Positions 55,697-64,000 of a stretch of 64,000 bases of DNA are shown here, one piece after another. The position numbers were made by a program, and so were the translations under genes. The stretch lies in NCBI RefSeq assembly GCF_016907655.1, contig NZ_JAFBCL010000001.1, forward strand, positions 620,001 through 684,000, read 5' to 3'. Every line of letters begins with the position of its first letter. Position 1 is the first letter of the stretch. This DNA is from Saccharothrix algeriensis. GTDB lineage: Bacteria > Actinomycetota > Actinomycetes > Mycobacteriales > Pseudonocardiaceae. The notes beneath the pieces were generated by a model. That model was not told where the DNA came from. It saw nothing but the letters and a program-made list of their open reading frames with translations, and did no database searches.

Positions 55697-56431
55697 ATGA
55701 CCCACCAGGCGATCCCCACCGCTCCCCCCGTGATCGTGGCGGGCGACGACTCCCCGTGGGGCCGGGCCGCCCTGCGGTGGGCGGCCGAGCACGCCGACGC
55801 GATCGGCGCCCCGCTGGAGGTGCACCCGCCGACCGAGGACCTGGTCAGGGACCTGCTGGTGGCCAGCGCCCGCGGGCAGGCCCTCGTGGTCGGCCACCGC
55901 GGCGACGGCGCCTCGTTCGGCCTCGGCAGGCTGGTGCTGCCGCTGGTCGACCACGCCGCCTGCGACGTCGTGGTCGTGCGCGGCACGCCCGAAGCCCTGC
56001 GGCACAACCACCACCGCGTCACCGCGCTGGTCTCCGGCAACCCCTCGGACGAGCTGCTGCTCGCACGAGCCGTCGAGTGCGCCGACCGGCAGCACGCGAC
56101 GCTGCGCGTGCTGTACGCGGTGCCACCGCTGCCGCTGCGCGCCGACGACCCCGAGTGGCCGGTGTCGCACGCCGATCGGCTGCTGCGCGGAGTCCGGCAC
56201 ACCTCGGTCCTGGCCCGGATGCACCCGCACGAGGCGATCACCCGCTACGCCGACACCGACCTGCTCGTCCTGGCCGACCGCGGCCCGCTCACCCGCACCG
56301 CCCTGCACCACGCCCGGTGCCCCGTGCTCGTGGCGCACCGCTCCCCCGTGGAGACGGCCCGCGACCGCCGCCGGCCGGCCCGCGCCGCGCTGACGTCACC
56401 GGCGACCGGAGGCCGCGGCCCGGCGCGCTGA
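55697..56431 (+). CDS. universal stress protein family, tandem domain
   Basis: 244 residues made of two USP-like folds. The first has VIVAGDDSPWGRAALRWAAEHADAIGAPLEV but is shortened, jumping early to VVGHRGDGASFGLGRLVLPLVDHAACDVVVVRG. The second (about 103-210) covers RVTALVSGNPSDELLLARAVECADRQHATLRVLYAV and DLLVLADRGPLTRTALHHARCPVLVAHR. The G-2x-G-9x-G(S/T) ATP motif is degraded in both. Divergent in function from the single-domain USP next door, convergent in orientation. Confidence 0.82.
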   Translation: MTHQAIPTAPPVIVAGDDSPWGRAALRWAAEHADAIGAPLEVHPPTEDLVRDLLVASARGQALVVGHRGDGASFGLGRLVLPLVDHAACDVVVVRGTPEALRHNHHRVTALVSGNPSDELLLARAVECADRQHATLRVLYAVPPLPLRADDPEWPVSHADRLLRGVRHTSVLARMHPHEAITRYADTDLLVLADRGPLTRTALHHARCPVLVAHRSPVETARDRRRPARAALTSPATGGRGPAR

Positions 56432-56486
56432 CACCGGGACCTCCACCGGGAGGGTCGCTCCCCGGCGGATCACGCCGGCACGGCCT

Positions 56487-56927
56487 TCACCGCGTCGTCG
56501 GCTCCTCGGCGGCGGGCAGCACGACGACCGGCGAGGTGGCGTGCCGCACGCAGTGGGCGCTGGTGCTGCCCAGCACGATCCGCCGCAACCGGCTGCCCCC
56601 GTGCGCGGCGACGACCAGCATCACCGCGCCCCGCGCCGACGCCTCCAGCACCTCGGCCGCCGGCCCGCGCACGCACAGCCGGCTGATCGACGGCAACCGC
56701 GGGCGACCCGCGCACACCGCGTCCAGCGCACCGTCGATCACCTCCAACGACTCGGCGCGGATCCGCTCCTCGACCTCCTCGGTCCAGTCCGCCAACGGCT
56801 CGTACTGGTACGCGTTCACCACGTGCAGCGGAGCGTCCCACCGCACGGCTTCGTCCACCGCCCACCGCAGCGCGCGTTCACCGGCCGGGGTGCCGTCGAC
56901 TCCGACGACGATCGGGGCAACGCTCAT
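56487..56927 (-). CDS. universal stress protein (UspA-type)
   Basis: 146 residues, single USP domain: PIVVGVDGTPAGERALRWAVDEA with the nucleotide-binding Asp, and VVAAHGGSRLRRIVLGSTSAHCVRHATSPVVVLP, an intact G-2x-G-9x-G-S ATP-binding motif. It probably binds ATP as a dimer in stress or dormancy states, as for actinobacterial USPs. ATG at 56927. A 15-bp hairpin (56963-57008) lies just upstream. Confidence 0.9.
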   Translation of the reverse strand: MSVAPIVVGVDGTPAGERALRWAVDEAVRWDAPLHVVNAYQYEPLADWTEEVEERIRAESLEVIDGALDAVCAGRPRLPSISRLCVRGPAAEVLEASARGAVMLVVAAHGGSRLRRIVLGSTSAHCVRHATSPVVVLPAAEEPTTR

Positions 56928-57514
56928 CACTCGCACCTCGCTCAGCTCGACAACGGCCCCCTGCGCGTTCTTCGGCGTGGGGTACCCGCCCGACGCCGAA
57001 GAACGCGCGGCTGGCGGACCGCTCTCCCGGCGGTTCGGCGGACCGCTCGGACCAGGCCGAGGCGGAAGGTCGCGCCGGCGCCCGGGTGGGCAGGTGTTCC
57101 AAGCCGCCGTGGACCTCCGCGGGCGACCGCGCGATGGCGAGCCCCGGACCGGCGCCGCCACCGTCCGCCAGCGCGACGCCGAACAGCCCGTGGACGTCCT
57201 CCGCTCCCTGAGGCCGTCGGGGCGGGCCGACGTGCGGCAGCGCGCCGAGGCAGCCTCGACCGCCCGGGGTCCTCACGGCGGATCCCCGGACCGGGATCAG
57301 GGATCCGACGCGGTTCCCCGTCGCTGCCCGCCCTCCGCAGGAGCGGGCGGCGGCCACGGCCGGCAGGGGCCGTTCGTTGTTCACCCGTTGATGACCAGCG
57401 GTTGTCGGCCGAACCTGAACAACCCACCCCGGCTGGACAGGCAGCGCCGGCGTCCACGCCGCAGTCGGGCGCGGACGACGTCCGGTCATCGACCACGACG
57501 CGTGAAGGACAACC
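56928..57514. other. 587-bp region with hairpin, no confident gene
   Basis: A perfect 15-bp inverted repeat GCGCGTTCTTCGGCG/CGCCGAAGAACGCGC (56963-56977 with 56994-57008, 16-nt loop) lies 36 bp before the USP start, possibly a regulator site or terminator. Farther right only mixed short frames are seen. Confidence 0.45.
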
Positions 57515-57772
57515 ATGCGAGGAAGAATCACCCGGCTCCCCGTCTTCGCCATGGTCGTTGTGGCACTCATGAGTTCCACGACGACAGCGCGGGCGGCTTC
57601 GCCGGAGGCGTCACCGCTCGACCCGCCCGCGAACGTCACCGCGAAGTTCGTCAACAAGTCCAGCGGCAAGTGCCTGAACATCCCCGGTGGCGGGACGCAC
57701 GACGGCGCCCTCGTCACGCAGTTCCAGTGCGGCAACTGGTCCGACCACTTCTGGGCGATCAACCAAGTCTGA
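57515..57772 (+). CDS. small secreted single-repeat ricin-type (beta-trefoil) protein
   Basis: 85 residues. A signal peptide covers about 1-28 (LPVFAMVVVALMSSTTTARA). The mature part of some 57 residues contains one beta-trefoil repeat: FVNKSSGKCLNIPGGGTHDGALVTQFQC then the QxW-equivalent DHFWAI. A normal ricin-B domain has three such repeats (about 120 residues), so this is one third of it. Paired with a similar gene 125 bp downstream. Carbohydrate binding or a non-lectin secreted role are both possible. Confidence 0.75.
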   Translation: MRGRITRLPVFAMVVVALMSSTTTARAASPEASPLDPPANVTAKFVNKSSGKCLNIPGGGTHDGALVTQFQCGNWSDHFWAINQV

Positions 57773-57897
57773 TCGCGCGCTCGTCCACCGGTTCCGGTCG
57801 ACCACACCGCTGCCGTCGACCCCACAAACGCCCGGTCGGCGGTGCGGAGTCGACGCGCACGGGGCAACAGCACTGCGATTCCAGGAGGTTGACAAGC

Positions 57898-58188
57898 ATG
57901 TCGGGCAAGGTTTCGAGCCGAGCGGTCGTGTTCGTCCTCGCGGTCCTCGCGACGTGGTGGTTGGCACCGGCCTACGGGCACGCGGCCACCACGACGGCCG
58001 CCGGCGACCGCGCCGTCTCCGAGGAGGACTTCACGCAGCTGGGAACGACGTGGCGGTTCCGCAACGGGTACACGGACCGGTGCGCCGCTGTGCTGGGCTC
58101 GAACAACGTCAACGGCGCACCCGTGTTCCAGCACGACTGCCTCGGCTACGAAGACCAGGAATGGATCATCGAGTCGATGGGTTCCTGA
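57898..58188 (+). CDS. second small secreted ricin-repeat-like protein
   Basis: 96 residues. Signal peptide about 1-29 (AVVFVLAVLATWWLAPAYGHA). The mature part of about 65 residues has WRFRNGYTDRCAAVLGSNNVNGAPVFQHDC and EDQEWII, again one beta-trefoil repeat with its Cys pair and QxW-like end. ATG has a perfect AGGAGG 9 bp upstream. Probably co-expressed with the preceding gene; the two proteins share only the repeat pattern. Confidence 0.72.
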   Translation: MSGKVSSRAVVFVLAVLATWWLAPAYGHAATTTAAGDRAVSEEDFTQLGTTWRFRNGYTDRCAAVLGSNNVNGAPVFQHDCLGYEDQEWIIESMGS

Positions 58189-58229
58189 CACCTCGGCGGC
58201 ACTTCGGCGGTGAACGCCGCACCGCGCGG

Positions 58230-58260
58230 CGGCGTGGCCGGTCGGTCACCGGCCACGCCG
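58230..58260. terminator. bidirectional terminator
   Basis: A perfect 13-bp stem CGGCGTGGCCGGT/ACCGGCCACGCCG (58230-58242 with 58248-58260), loop CGGTC, between the ricin-type gene and the convergent nSTAND gene. Confidence 0.8.
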
Positions 58261-58298
58261 TCGCGCGGAAGGGGACGAACTGCCTCCGCACCAGCGGT

Positions 58299-61200
58299 TC
58301 ACCGGCACGGCACGGGCGCGCCGATGTCGGGGAAGTAGTCCGCCCACTGCTCCGGCACCGCCGGCTGGGCGAGCACGCAGACCTCCCGCGCGGCGTCCTC
58401 GGGGTCGACCCGCCACAGCAGGCCGGTCGTGTCCCGCCCGCCGGTGAGCAGGGTCCGGCCGTCGGGGAAGAACGCCGCGGTGTGCACTTCGTCGGTGTGT
58501 CCGGACAAGGTCGCCCACGGCACGGGCGCGCGGGGATCGGTGAGGTCCCAGAGCCGGACGGTCCGGTCGTACCCGGCGGTGGCGACCCGGGCGCCGCCCG
58601 GCGCGTAGGCGACCGCGGGCACCGCCCCGTTGTGGCCGGTCAGCGTGGAGGCGTGGAACGGGGAGCGCGGGTCGCGCACGTCCCACACGCGCGCGGTGCG
58701 GTCGAGGCCGGCGGACACCAGGTGGCGGCCGTCCGGGGCGAAGGCGAGCGCCAGCACGCGGTCGCCGTGCCCCGCCGGCTCGGCCAGCAACCGCGGTTCG
58801 GCCGGGTTCGCCACGTCGACCAGCCGCACCACCCGGGACATCGCCAGGGCGAGCACGTCCCCGCGCGGCGAGAACGCCAGCGCGGGCACGAAGTCCGTTT
58901 GCCCCGCGACCCGGCCGACGACCACCGGCCGGGTCGGATCGCGCAGCGACCACAGCCGGACCACGTGCTCGGCGTCGTCGCCGCCGACCGCCAGCACCGC
59001 CCCGTCCGCGCTGAACGCCAGCGCGCGGGCGGTGGCGGGGTGCCGCACGGCGTCGGGCAGCAGGCGGGCGCGGCGGGGGTCGGTGATGTCCCACAACCGG
59101 ACCAGCCCGTCCACGTCCCCGGCGGCCAGCAGGGTGGGGCTCATCGCCACGGACCGGATCCGCCCCATCGCCGCGGCGGGCAGCGGCAGGCCGACCGGCC
59201 GGTCGGGGTCGGTGGTGTCCCACAACCGCACCACTCCCTCCCGGCCGCCGGTCGCCGCCGTCCGCCCGTCCGCGGACACCGCCGAGGCGCGCACGGTGTC
59301 GGTGTGCCCGCCCAGGACCCGGCCGGGCACGTCGGTCAGGCGCACCGCGCCGTCGTTGCCCGCCGTGGCCACGACCCGCCCGTCCGGGCTGAAGTCGGCG
59401 GCCCACACGATGTTGGTGTGGCCGGTGATGGTCCCCGTGGCGACCGGCGCCGAAGCGGTGGACACGTCCCACAGCTGCGCGGTGTGGTCCCAGCTGCCGG
59501 TGATCGCGGTCCGGCCGTCCGGGGAGAACCGCGCCGTCTGCACCGAATCGCGGTGCCCGGACAGCTTCGAGACCTCGCGGGGCCCTCCGTCGGCGCGCAG
59601 GTCCCACAACCGGGCGACCGCGTCGAAACCGGCCGTGAGCAGCAGGGCGCCGTCCGGGCTGAACGCGGCCGAGGTGACGTGCGACGGGTGGGCCTTCAGC
59701 ACGGCCGTGGGGATGGGGCGCGCCCGGTCGGTCACGTCCCACAGGCGCACCTCGCCGTCGTCGGAGGCGGTGACCGCGGTTCGCCCGTCCGGGGCGAATT
59801 CCGCCCACGACAGGGGGACTCCGTGCCCGGTCAGCACGGCGTTGCGGGTCGGCGTGCTCGGATCCCGGACGTCCCACAACGCCGCGGTGCCGTCGTTGCT
59901 CGCGGTGATCAGGGTAGCGCCGTCCGGGCTGAAGCGCAGGTGGTAGGCCGCCTGCGGGTGCGCCTGCACCTGCGCGAGCGGTCGGGGCCTGCCCGGGTCC
60001 TCCACGTCCCACAGCCCCAGCGCCCCGTCGTGCCCCACGCCGGCCAGCCGGGTCCCGGTGGGGTCGAACGCCAGCGACTCCACCCGGTCCGACCGGGCCG
60101 CGATCCCGGCGGCGGGCTCGGGGTCGTGGGCCGTCGGCAGGCGCCACAACCGCACCACGCGGTCGTCGCCGGCGGCGGCCAGCACCGCGCCGTCGCGCCC
60201 GAACGCCACGGCCCTGCGGGCGGCCTGGTCGGTCAGCACCGTGGTGCGGCGTCCGGCGACGGTGCTCAGGAGGCTGCCGCGGGTCTCGGCGGTCGGGTCG
60301 AGGCGGTGAGCCGCGAGCGCGAGCCGGGCGGCCAGCGCGGGGTCCAGGGTCCGCAGCCCGGGGGCCTGGGTCGCCACCTTGTGCGCGAGCGCGGCGTTGC
60401 GCTGCTCCTCGGTGACCACCGCGGCCCGCACGGCGTACCAGGTCGTGCCGACCGCGACCAGCAGCAGGGCGCTGAGCAGCGCCACCAGCCCGCGCAAGCG
60501 CGCGGTCCTGCGGCGCTCGGTGCGCTCGACGTGCTGCTGCGCGGCCACCGACGCCGCCAGGAAGTCGCGCTCGGCGACGCTGAGGACGTCGCGGTGCGCC
60601 TGTGCCCACGACCGGGCGGCCTCCAGCCGGACACCCCGGTACAGCGTGCCCTCGTCCTGGTCGTGCGCGCGCCAGGTCGCCGCGGCGACGGTGAGGTCGC
60701 GGTGCACCTGCAATCCCCGGCGGTCCTCGGCCAGCCAGTCGCGCAGCCGCGGCCACGACCGGATCAGCGCTTCGTGCGCGATCTCCACCCCGTCGTCGTC
60801 CAGGACGACCAGCCGGGCGGCGGCCAGGCGCTCCAGCACGGGCCGCACCTCGTCGCCGAGGTGGTCCAGCTCGGCCCGGCCGGCCCTGCGCTTGGTGTCC
60901 TCGGCGCCCCCGATCGCGCACAGGCGCAGGAACACCTGCTTGGCGATGTCCCGCTGCCCGGGCGACAGGTCGGCGTACGCGCCCTCGGCGGAGTGGGCGA
61001 CCGCGTGCCCGATCCCGCCGGCGGCCTCGTAGCCCCGCAGGGTCAGCGTCGTCCCCCGACGCCGCCGCCACGTCTCCAGCAGCACGTGCGAGACCAGCGG
61101 CAGCACACCCGCCCGGCCGGCGGCGTCGGCCGTGATCCGGGCGACCAGGGCGGTCTCCACCACGCAACCGGCCGACACCGCGGGCTGCACGACGACCCGG

Positions 61201-62171
61201 TGCAGCTCCTCGGCGGTCATCGGCTCCACCGCCACCTGCCCCGCCCGCAACACGCGTGCCAGCCGGGGATGGCCGACGCAGTGGCCGTAGAAGTCGGCGC
61301 GCACGCTCAGCACCACGCGGCAGCGGCTGCCGTCGGCCGTCGCCGCGTCGATCAGCTGGTCGATGAACCGCTCGCGCTCACCCTGGTCGGCGCAGAGGGT
61401 GAACACCTCCTCGAACTGGTCGACCACCAGCACCAACCCGCCGTCCCGCGGCTCGGCTCGCCGCACGGCCGCGCACAGCTCCAGCGAGTCGCCGGCCGAC
61501 GGCTCCACGGCCACGTCGGTCGCGTCGGTCGCGTCGGTCGCGTCGGTCATGCCGGCCACGTCGGTCATGCCGGTCGCGTCGGTCGTGCCGGTCGCGTCGG
61601 TCATGTCGGTCGTGCCGGTCGCGTCGGCTCCCCGGGCGAGCCCGGCGAGGCATCCCCGCACCGGGTGCGCGCCAGGGGTCAGGACGACCACCCGATCGTC
61701 CAGGCGGGGCACCACACCGGCACGCAGCAACGACGACTTCCCGGTGCCCGAAGCGCCGACGACGACCACGACCCGCTGCGCGGCCAACCGGGACATCACC
61801 TCCTCCACCAGGGCTTCCCGCCCGAAGAAGCGCTGCGCGTCCGCCGTCCGGAACGGCGCGAGCCCCGCGTACGGCGACCTGGCCGAGTCGGACCGCGCCG
61901 ACGGCCCCGACTCCGCCGCCAGCTCGTGCCAGCGCCGCCGCCACTCCTCCACCGGGCCGCCGCACGCCCGCACGTACGCCAGCGTCACCTCCAGGCTGGG
62001 CAGCTTCTGCCCCGCGGCGGCCTGCGACAGCGCCGCCGCGGAGTAGTGCGCCCGTGCGCTGAGCGCCCGGTAGCTCGGCCTGCCCGCTTCCTCCCTCAGC
62101 AGGCGCAGGCCGCGGGCGAAGTCCACCAGCGGCCCGTCCCCCTCGCCCAACGGATTCTCGGTCCGTGGCAT
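58299..62171 (-). CDS. nSTAND-type NTPase with N-terminal HTH, one membrane helix and 14 WD40 repeats
   Basis: 1,290 residues. An XRE-like helix-turn-helix lies at about 30-62 (YRALSARAHYSAAALSQAAAG). The STAND NTPase has Walker A GASGTGKSS (139-147) and Walker B LVLVVDQFEE (246-255). Between them (181-219) is an insertion of TDATG/TDMTD-type repeats coded by a 15-bp tandem repeat. A hydrophobic helix at about 560-582 precedes 14 WD40 repeats recognised by RLWDV-type blade ends (about 640-1260). Such proteins act as ATP-driven switches or scaffolds; some bacterial STANDs are defence sensors, but no effector domain is visible. ATG 62171 starts MPRTENPLG. Confidence 0.92.
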   Translation of the reverse strand: MPRTENPLGEGDGPLVDFARGLRLLREEAGRPSYRALSARAHYSAAALSQAAAGQKLPSLEVTLAYVRACGGPVEEWRRRWHELAAESGPSARSDSARSPYAGLAPFRTADAQRFFGREALVEEVMSRLAAQRVVVVVGASGTGKSSLLRAGVVPRLDDRVVVLTPGAHPVRGCLAGLARGADATGTTDMTDATGTTDATGMTDVAGMTDATDATDATDVAVEPSAGDSLELCAAVRRAEPRDGGLVLVVDQFEEVFTLCADQGERERFIDQLIDAATADGSRCRVVLSVRADFYGHCVGHPRLARVLRAGQVAVEPMTAEELHRVVVQPAVSAGCVVETALVARITADAAGRAGVLPLVSHVLLETWRRRRGTTLTLRGYEAAGGIGHAVAHSAEGAYADLSPGQRDIAKQVFLRLCAIGGAEDTKRRAGRAELDHLGDEVRPVLERLAAARLVVLDDDGVEIAHEALIRSWPRLRDWLAEDRRGLQVHRDLTVAAATWRAHDQDEGTLYRGVRLEAARSWAQAHRDVLSVAERDFLAASVAAQQHVERTERRRTARLRGLVALLSALLLVAVGTTWYAVRAAVVTEEQRNAALAHKVATQAPGLRTLDPALAARLALAAHRLDPTAETRGSLLSTVAGRRTTVLTDQAARRAVAFGRDGAVLAAAGDDRVVRLWRLPTAHDPEPAAGIAARSDRVESLAFDPTGTRLAGVGHDGALGLWDVEDPGRPRPLAQVQAHPQAAYHLRFSPDGATLITASNDGTAALWDVRDPSTPTRNAVLTGHGVPLSWAEFAPDGRTAVTASDDGEVRLWDVTDRARPIPTAVLKAHPSHVTSAAFSPDGALLLTAGFDAVARLWDLRADGGPREVSKLSGHRDSVQTARFSPDGRTAITGSWDHTAQLWDVSTASAPVATGTITGHTNIVWAADFSPDGRVVATAGNDGAVRLTDVPGRVLGGHTDTVRASAVSADGRTAATGGREGVVRLWDTTDPDRPVGLPLPAAAMGRIRSVAMSPTLLAAGDVDGLVRLWDITDPRRARLLPDAVRHPATARALAFSADGAVLAVGGDDAEHVVRLWSLRDPTRPVVVGRVAGQTDFVPALAFSPRGDVLALAMSRVVRLVDVANPAEPRLLAEPAGHGDRVLALAFAPDGRHLVSAGLDRTARVWDVRDPRSPFHASTLTGHNGAVPAVAYAPGGARVATAGYDRTVRLWDLTDPRAPVPWATLSGHTDEVHTAAFFPDGRTLLTGGRDTTGLLWRVDPEDAAREVCVLAQPAVPEQWADYFPDIGAPVPCR

Positions 62172-62306
62172 CCCGACCACCTCCACCGCCTGATGGTGGG
62201 GACACCACCCGCGACGAGTCCCGGTTTTGGTCCACGGGCACACGAGCGGGGTAGCGCGAACCGCCGCGGTCGGCCTGCGGCGGTGGGGCGGGGCGGTGGG
62301 GCCGGG

Positions 62307-63185
62307 TCAGCGGCGTGGGTGGCGGGCGGCGAAGTCGTCGGCGATGTCGTCGAACCGAACCCAGCGGACGCCCTGGTGGCCCGAGATGTGGTCGATCAGC
62401 CGTTGGTGCATCAGCAGGTTCTGCGGCCGGCCGGAGACGTCGGGGTGCACCGTCATGGTGAACACGGCGTACTCGCACTCCCGGTAGACCCAGTCGAACT
62501 GGTCCCGCCACATCCGCTCCAGCTCGCGCGGGCTGACGAAGCCGTGGCTGTTCGGGCTGGCCTTGACGAACATCATCGGCGGCAGGTCGTCGAGGTACCA
62601 GGAAGCGGGGATCTCGATCAGGTCGGTCTCCTCGCCCCGCCGCAGCGGTGTCATCCAGGTCTGCGCGGGGCGGTCGTAGTCGATCTTCGTCCAGGTGTCG
62701 CCGACGCGCACGTAGTACGGCTCGAAGTCGCGGTGCATCAGGGAGTGGTCGTACTTGATCCCGCGCTCCAGCAGCAGCTCGTTGGTCACGGGGGAGAACT
62801 CCCACCACGGCGCCACGTACCCGGTGGGGCGGCGGCCGGTGCGGGACCGGATCAGCTCGATGCAGTGGTCCAGGACCGCGGCCTCCTGCTCCCGGCTCAT
62901 CGCGATGGGGTTCTCGTGGCTGTAGCCGTGCACGCCGATCTCGTGCCCCGCCTCGACGCAGGCGTCGAACTGCTCGGCGAAGGTCTCGATCGAGTGGCCG
63001 GGCCAGAACCAGGTGCTCGGGATCTGCTCGCGGCGGAACAGCTCCAGCATGCGCGGCACGCCGACCTCCCCGGCGAACAGGCCGCGGGAGATGTCGCACG
63101 GCGAGTCCTGCCCGCCGTAGGAGCCGAGCCAGCCGCCGACCGCGTCGACGTCGACGCCGTAGGCCACCAGGATTTCCTTGGTCAT
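62307..63185 (-). CDS. polysaccharide deacetylase-family hydrolase (cyclic imidase / PuuE allantoinase-like)
   Basis: 292 residues, NodB fold. [19 protein letters not shown] replaces the usual TFDDGP, as in the subgroup acting on cyclic imides and allantoin rather than on glycans; [26 protein letters not shown] (metal-binding His pair), [10 protein letters not shown] and [13 protein letters not shown] are all present. A cytosolic amidohydrolase is likely. ATG overlaps the stop of the asparaginase gene (ATGA), so the two are translated together, which supports an amide or imide substrate. Confidence 0.87.
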   Translation of the reverse strand: MTKEILVAYGVDVDAVGGWLGSYGGQDSPCDISRGLFAGEVGVPRMLELFRREQIPSTWFWPGHSIETFAEQFDACVEAGHEIGVHGYSHENPIAMSREQEAAVLDHCIELIRSRTGRRPTGYVAPWWEFSPVTNELLLERGIKYDHSLMHRDFEPYYVRVGDTWTKIDYDRPAQTWMTPLRRGEETDLIEIPASWYLDDLPPMMFVKASPNSHGFVSPRELERMWRDQFDWVYRECEYAVFTMTVHPDVSGRPQNLLMHQRLIDHISGHQGVRWVRFDDIADDFAARHPRR

Positions 63186-64000
63186 CGCGCTGCGTCCTCC
63201 GTGGGTGTCGACAGGGGGTCCGGGCACGGGACGGCCCCGGTCTCGCGGAGCCAGGCCAGGCAGCGATCGCGGACCGCGCCGAGGTCGCCCGGCGCGGTCC
63301 CGGCGAGCACCCAGGCCAGCAGCAGCCGGGCCTGCCACGGCGAGAGGTCGCCGGCAAAGACGGCGCCCGCGGCGGCGAGGTCGGCGCCGCCCCCGGCGTA
63401 CAGGGGGGCCACCGGCCCTTCGCCCACCCGGCTGGTGATCAGCACCGGGACGCCGTCGGAGAGCAGGCGCAGGCAGGCCCGCGTGGCCTCCGGCGTGGTG
63501 TTGCCGGAGCCGAACCCGGCGACGACCACCCCGCGCGCGCCCCGGGACCGGGCGTCGGTCAGCGCCGCGGCGTCCGCGCCGAGGTACTGGCCGACGACCT
63601 CCACGCGGGGCAGGTCGCGCACCGCGGGCATCGGCAGCGGCGCGGGCCGGACGGTGGCGAGGACCCGGACCCCGGCCTCGTCCACCTGCGCCACCGGGCC
63701 GCGACCGGGGGCGGCGAACGCGCGCAGGGCGAGGGTGTGCGTCTTGCGCACGCCGACCACGGGCAGGACCCGGTCGGCGAAGACCAGGGTCACCCCGCTG
63801 CCGCGGGACCGCGGGGACGCCGCCCAGCGCAGCGCGGCCGCGAGGTTGCGCGGGCCGTCCGGGGCGGGGTCGTCGAAGGGCCGCTGCGCACCGGTGAACA
63901 CCACGGGCGCCGGCGAGGAGTGCGTCAACGAGACCAGGAAGGCGCTCTCCTCCAGGGTGTCGGTGCCGTGGGTGACCACCACCCCCTCGGCCTCCGCGAC
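63182..64000 (-). CDS. L-asparaginase (type I/II fold), N-terminus outside window
   Basis: The visible part starts in [15 protein letters not shown], the second catalytic Thr-Asp block of asparaginases, followed by [27 protein letters not shown], the GV-VVFADRV strand and the C-terminal [15 protein letters not shown]. The first catalytic Thr region lies beyond 64000, so the frame continues off the right end. Hydrolyses Asn (or another amide) to acid and ammonia. Operon with the deacetylase-family gene through a 4-bp overlap. Confidence 0.9.
   Translation of the reverse strand, partial: VAEAEGVVVTHGTDTLEESAFLVSLTHSSPAPVVFTGAQRPFDDPAPDGPRNLAAALRWAASPRSRGSGVTLVFADRVLPVVGVRKTHTLALRAFAAPGRGPVAQVDEAGVRVLATVRPAPLPMPAVRDLPRVEVVGQYLGADAAALTDARSRGARGVVVAGFGSGNTTPEATRACLRLLSDGVPVLITSRVGEGPVAPLYAGGGADLAAAGAVFAGDLSPWQARLLLAWVLAGTAPGDLGAVRDRCLAWLRETGAVPCPDPLSTPTEDAAR

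Noticed and set aside
54916..58188. 1,090-codon plus-strand open frame
   Set aside because: Only its last 96 codons (from 57898) look like a real protein with signal peptide and RBS; the rest shadows other genes.
58299..62171. Anti-phage Avs-type system
   Set aside because: NTPase and HTH are present but there is no nuclease, TIR or other effector domain and no defence neighbours; kept as a generic nSTAND-WD40 protein.

Overview
The window is GC-rich throughout, with G/C-biased third codon positions, many GTG starts, several 4-bp stop/start overlaps and few transcripts with long leaders. Together with a calerythrin-like EF-hand protein, an ECF42 sigma factor with its DGPF partner, an nSTAND/WD40 protein with an N-terminal helix-turn-helix, and a wax-ester synthase/DGAT homologue, this points to an actinomycete. 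A Pseudonocardiales-type genome (Saccharothrix/Lentzea/Actinosynnema-like) is my inference. No rRNA, tRNA or CRISPR array was recognised.

Layout. 0-11.4 kb is mostly minus-strand housekeeping and accessory genes: a partial secreted protein, a GH3 hydrolase, a GNAT enzyme, a spherulin-4-like glycosidase with an Fn3 domain, a frameshifted CPA1 Na+/H+ antiporter, an epimerase, a DUF1990 protein, a DnaJ-like membrane protein and an SDR. 12-16 kb carries a Tat-exported GMC oxidoreductase, then two copies of a long palindromic element, one of them split by an intact IS630-type insertion sequence with a programmed -1 frameshift signal, and a 38-bp tandem repeat. 16.5-24 kb has a cysteine desulfurase, an antibiotic-resistance-type ABC-F gene behind a 7-codon leader peptide, an O-methyltransferase, an MFS transporter and a PP2C phosphatase.

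25-29.5 kb is a minus-strand operon-like set: an ABC exporter, a phosphatidylserine-decarboxylase-like pyruvoyl enzyme, an amidinotransferase/DDAH-like enzyme and an EF-hand protein. 30-31.8 kb is the DGPF/ECF42 pair with a recognisable ECF42-type promoter and a strong terminator. 32.8-39 kb has a frameshifted spore-photoproduct-lyase-family radical SAM gene, transporters, a CBS protein and a two-component system.

40.9-53.9 kb looks like an unassigned acyl/polyketide gene cluster: a LuxR-type regulator, a FabG-like SDR, a four-gene overlapping operon (fused AccD-AccA carboxyltransferase, BCCP, biotin carboxylase, aldehyde dehydrogenase), a divergent KS-AT-DH-like synthase whose AT has lost its catalytic serine and which has no visible ACP, a WS/DGAT acyltransferase, and a second GMC oxidoreductase paralogous to the one at 12 kb. 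54-64 kb has a trypsin-like protease, stress proteins, two tiny secreted single-repeat ricin-type proteins, a large nSTAND-WD40 protein, a polysaccharide-deacetylase-family hydrolase and a partial L-asparaginase.
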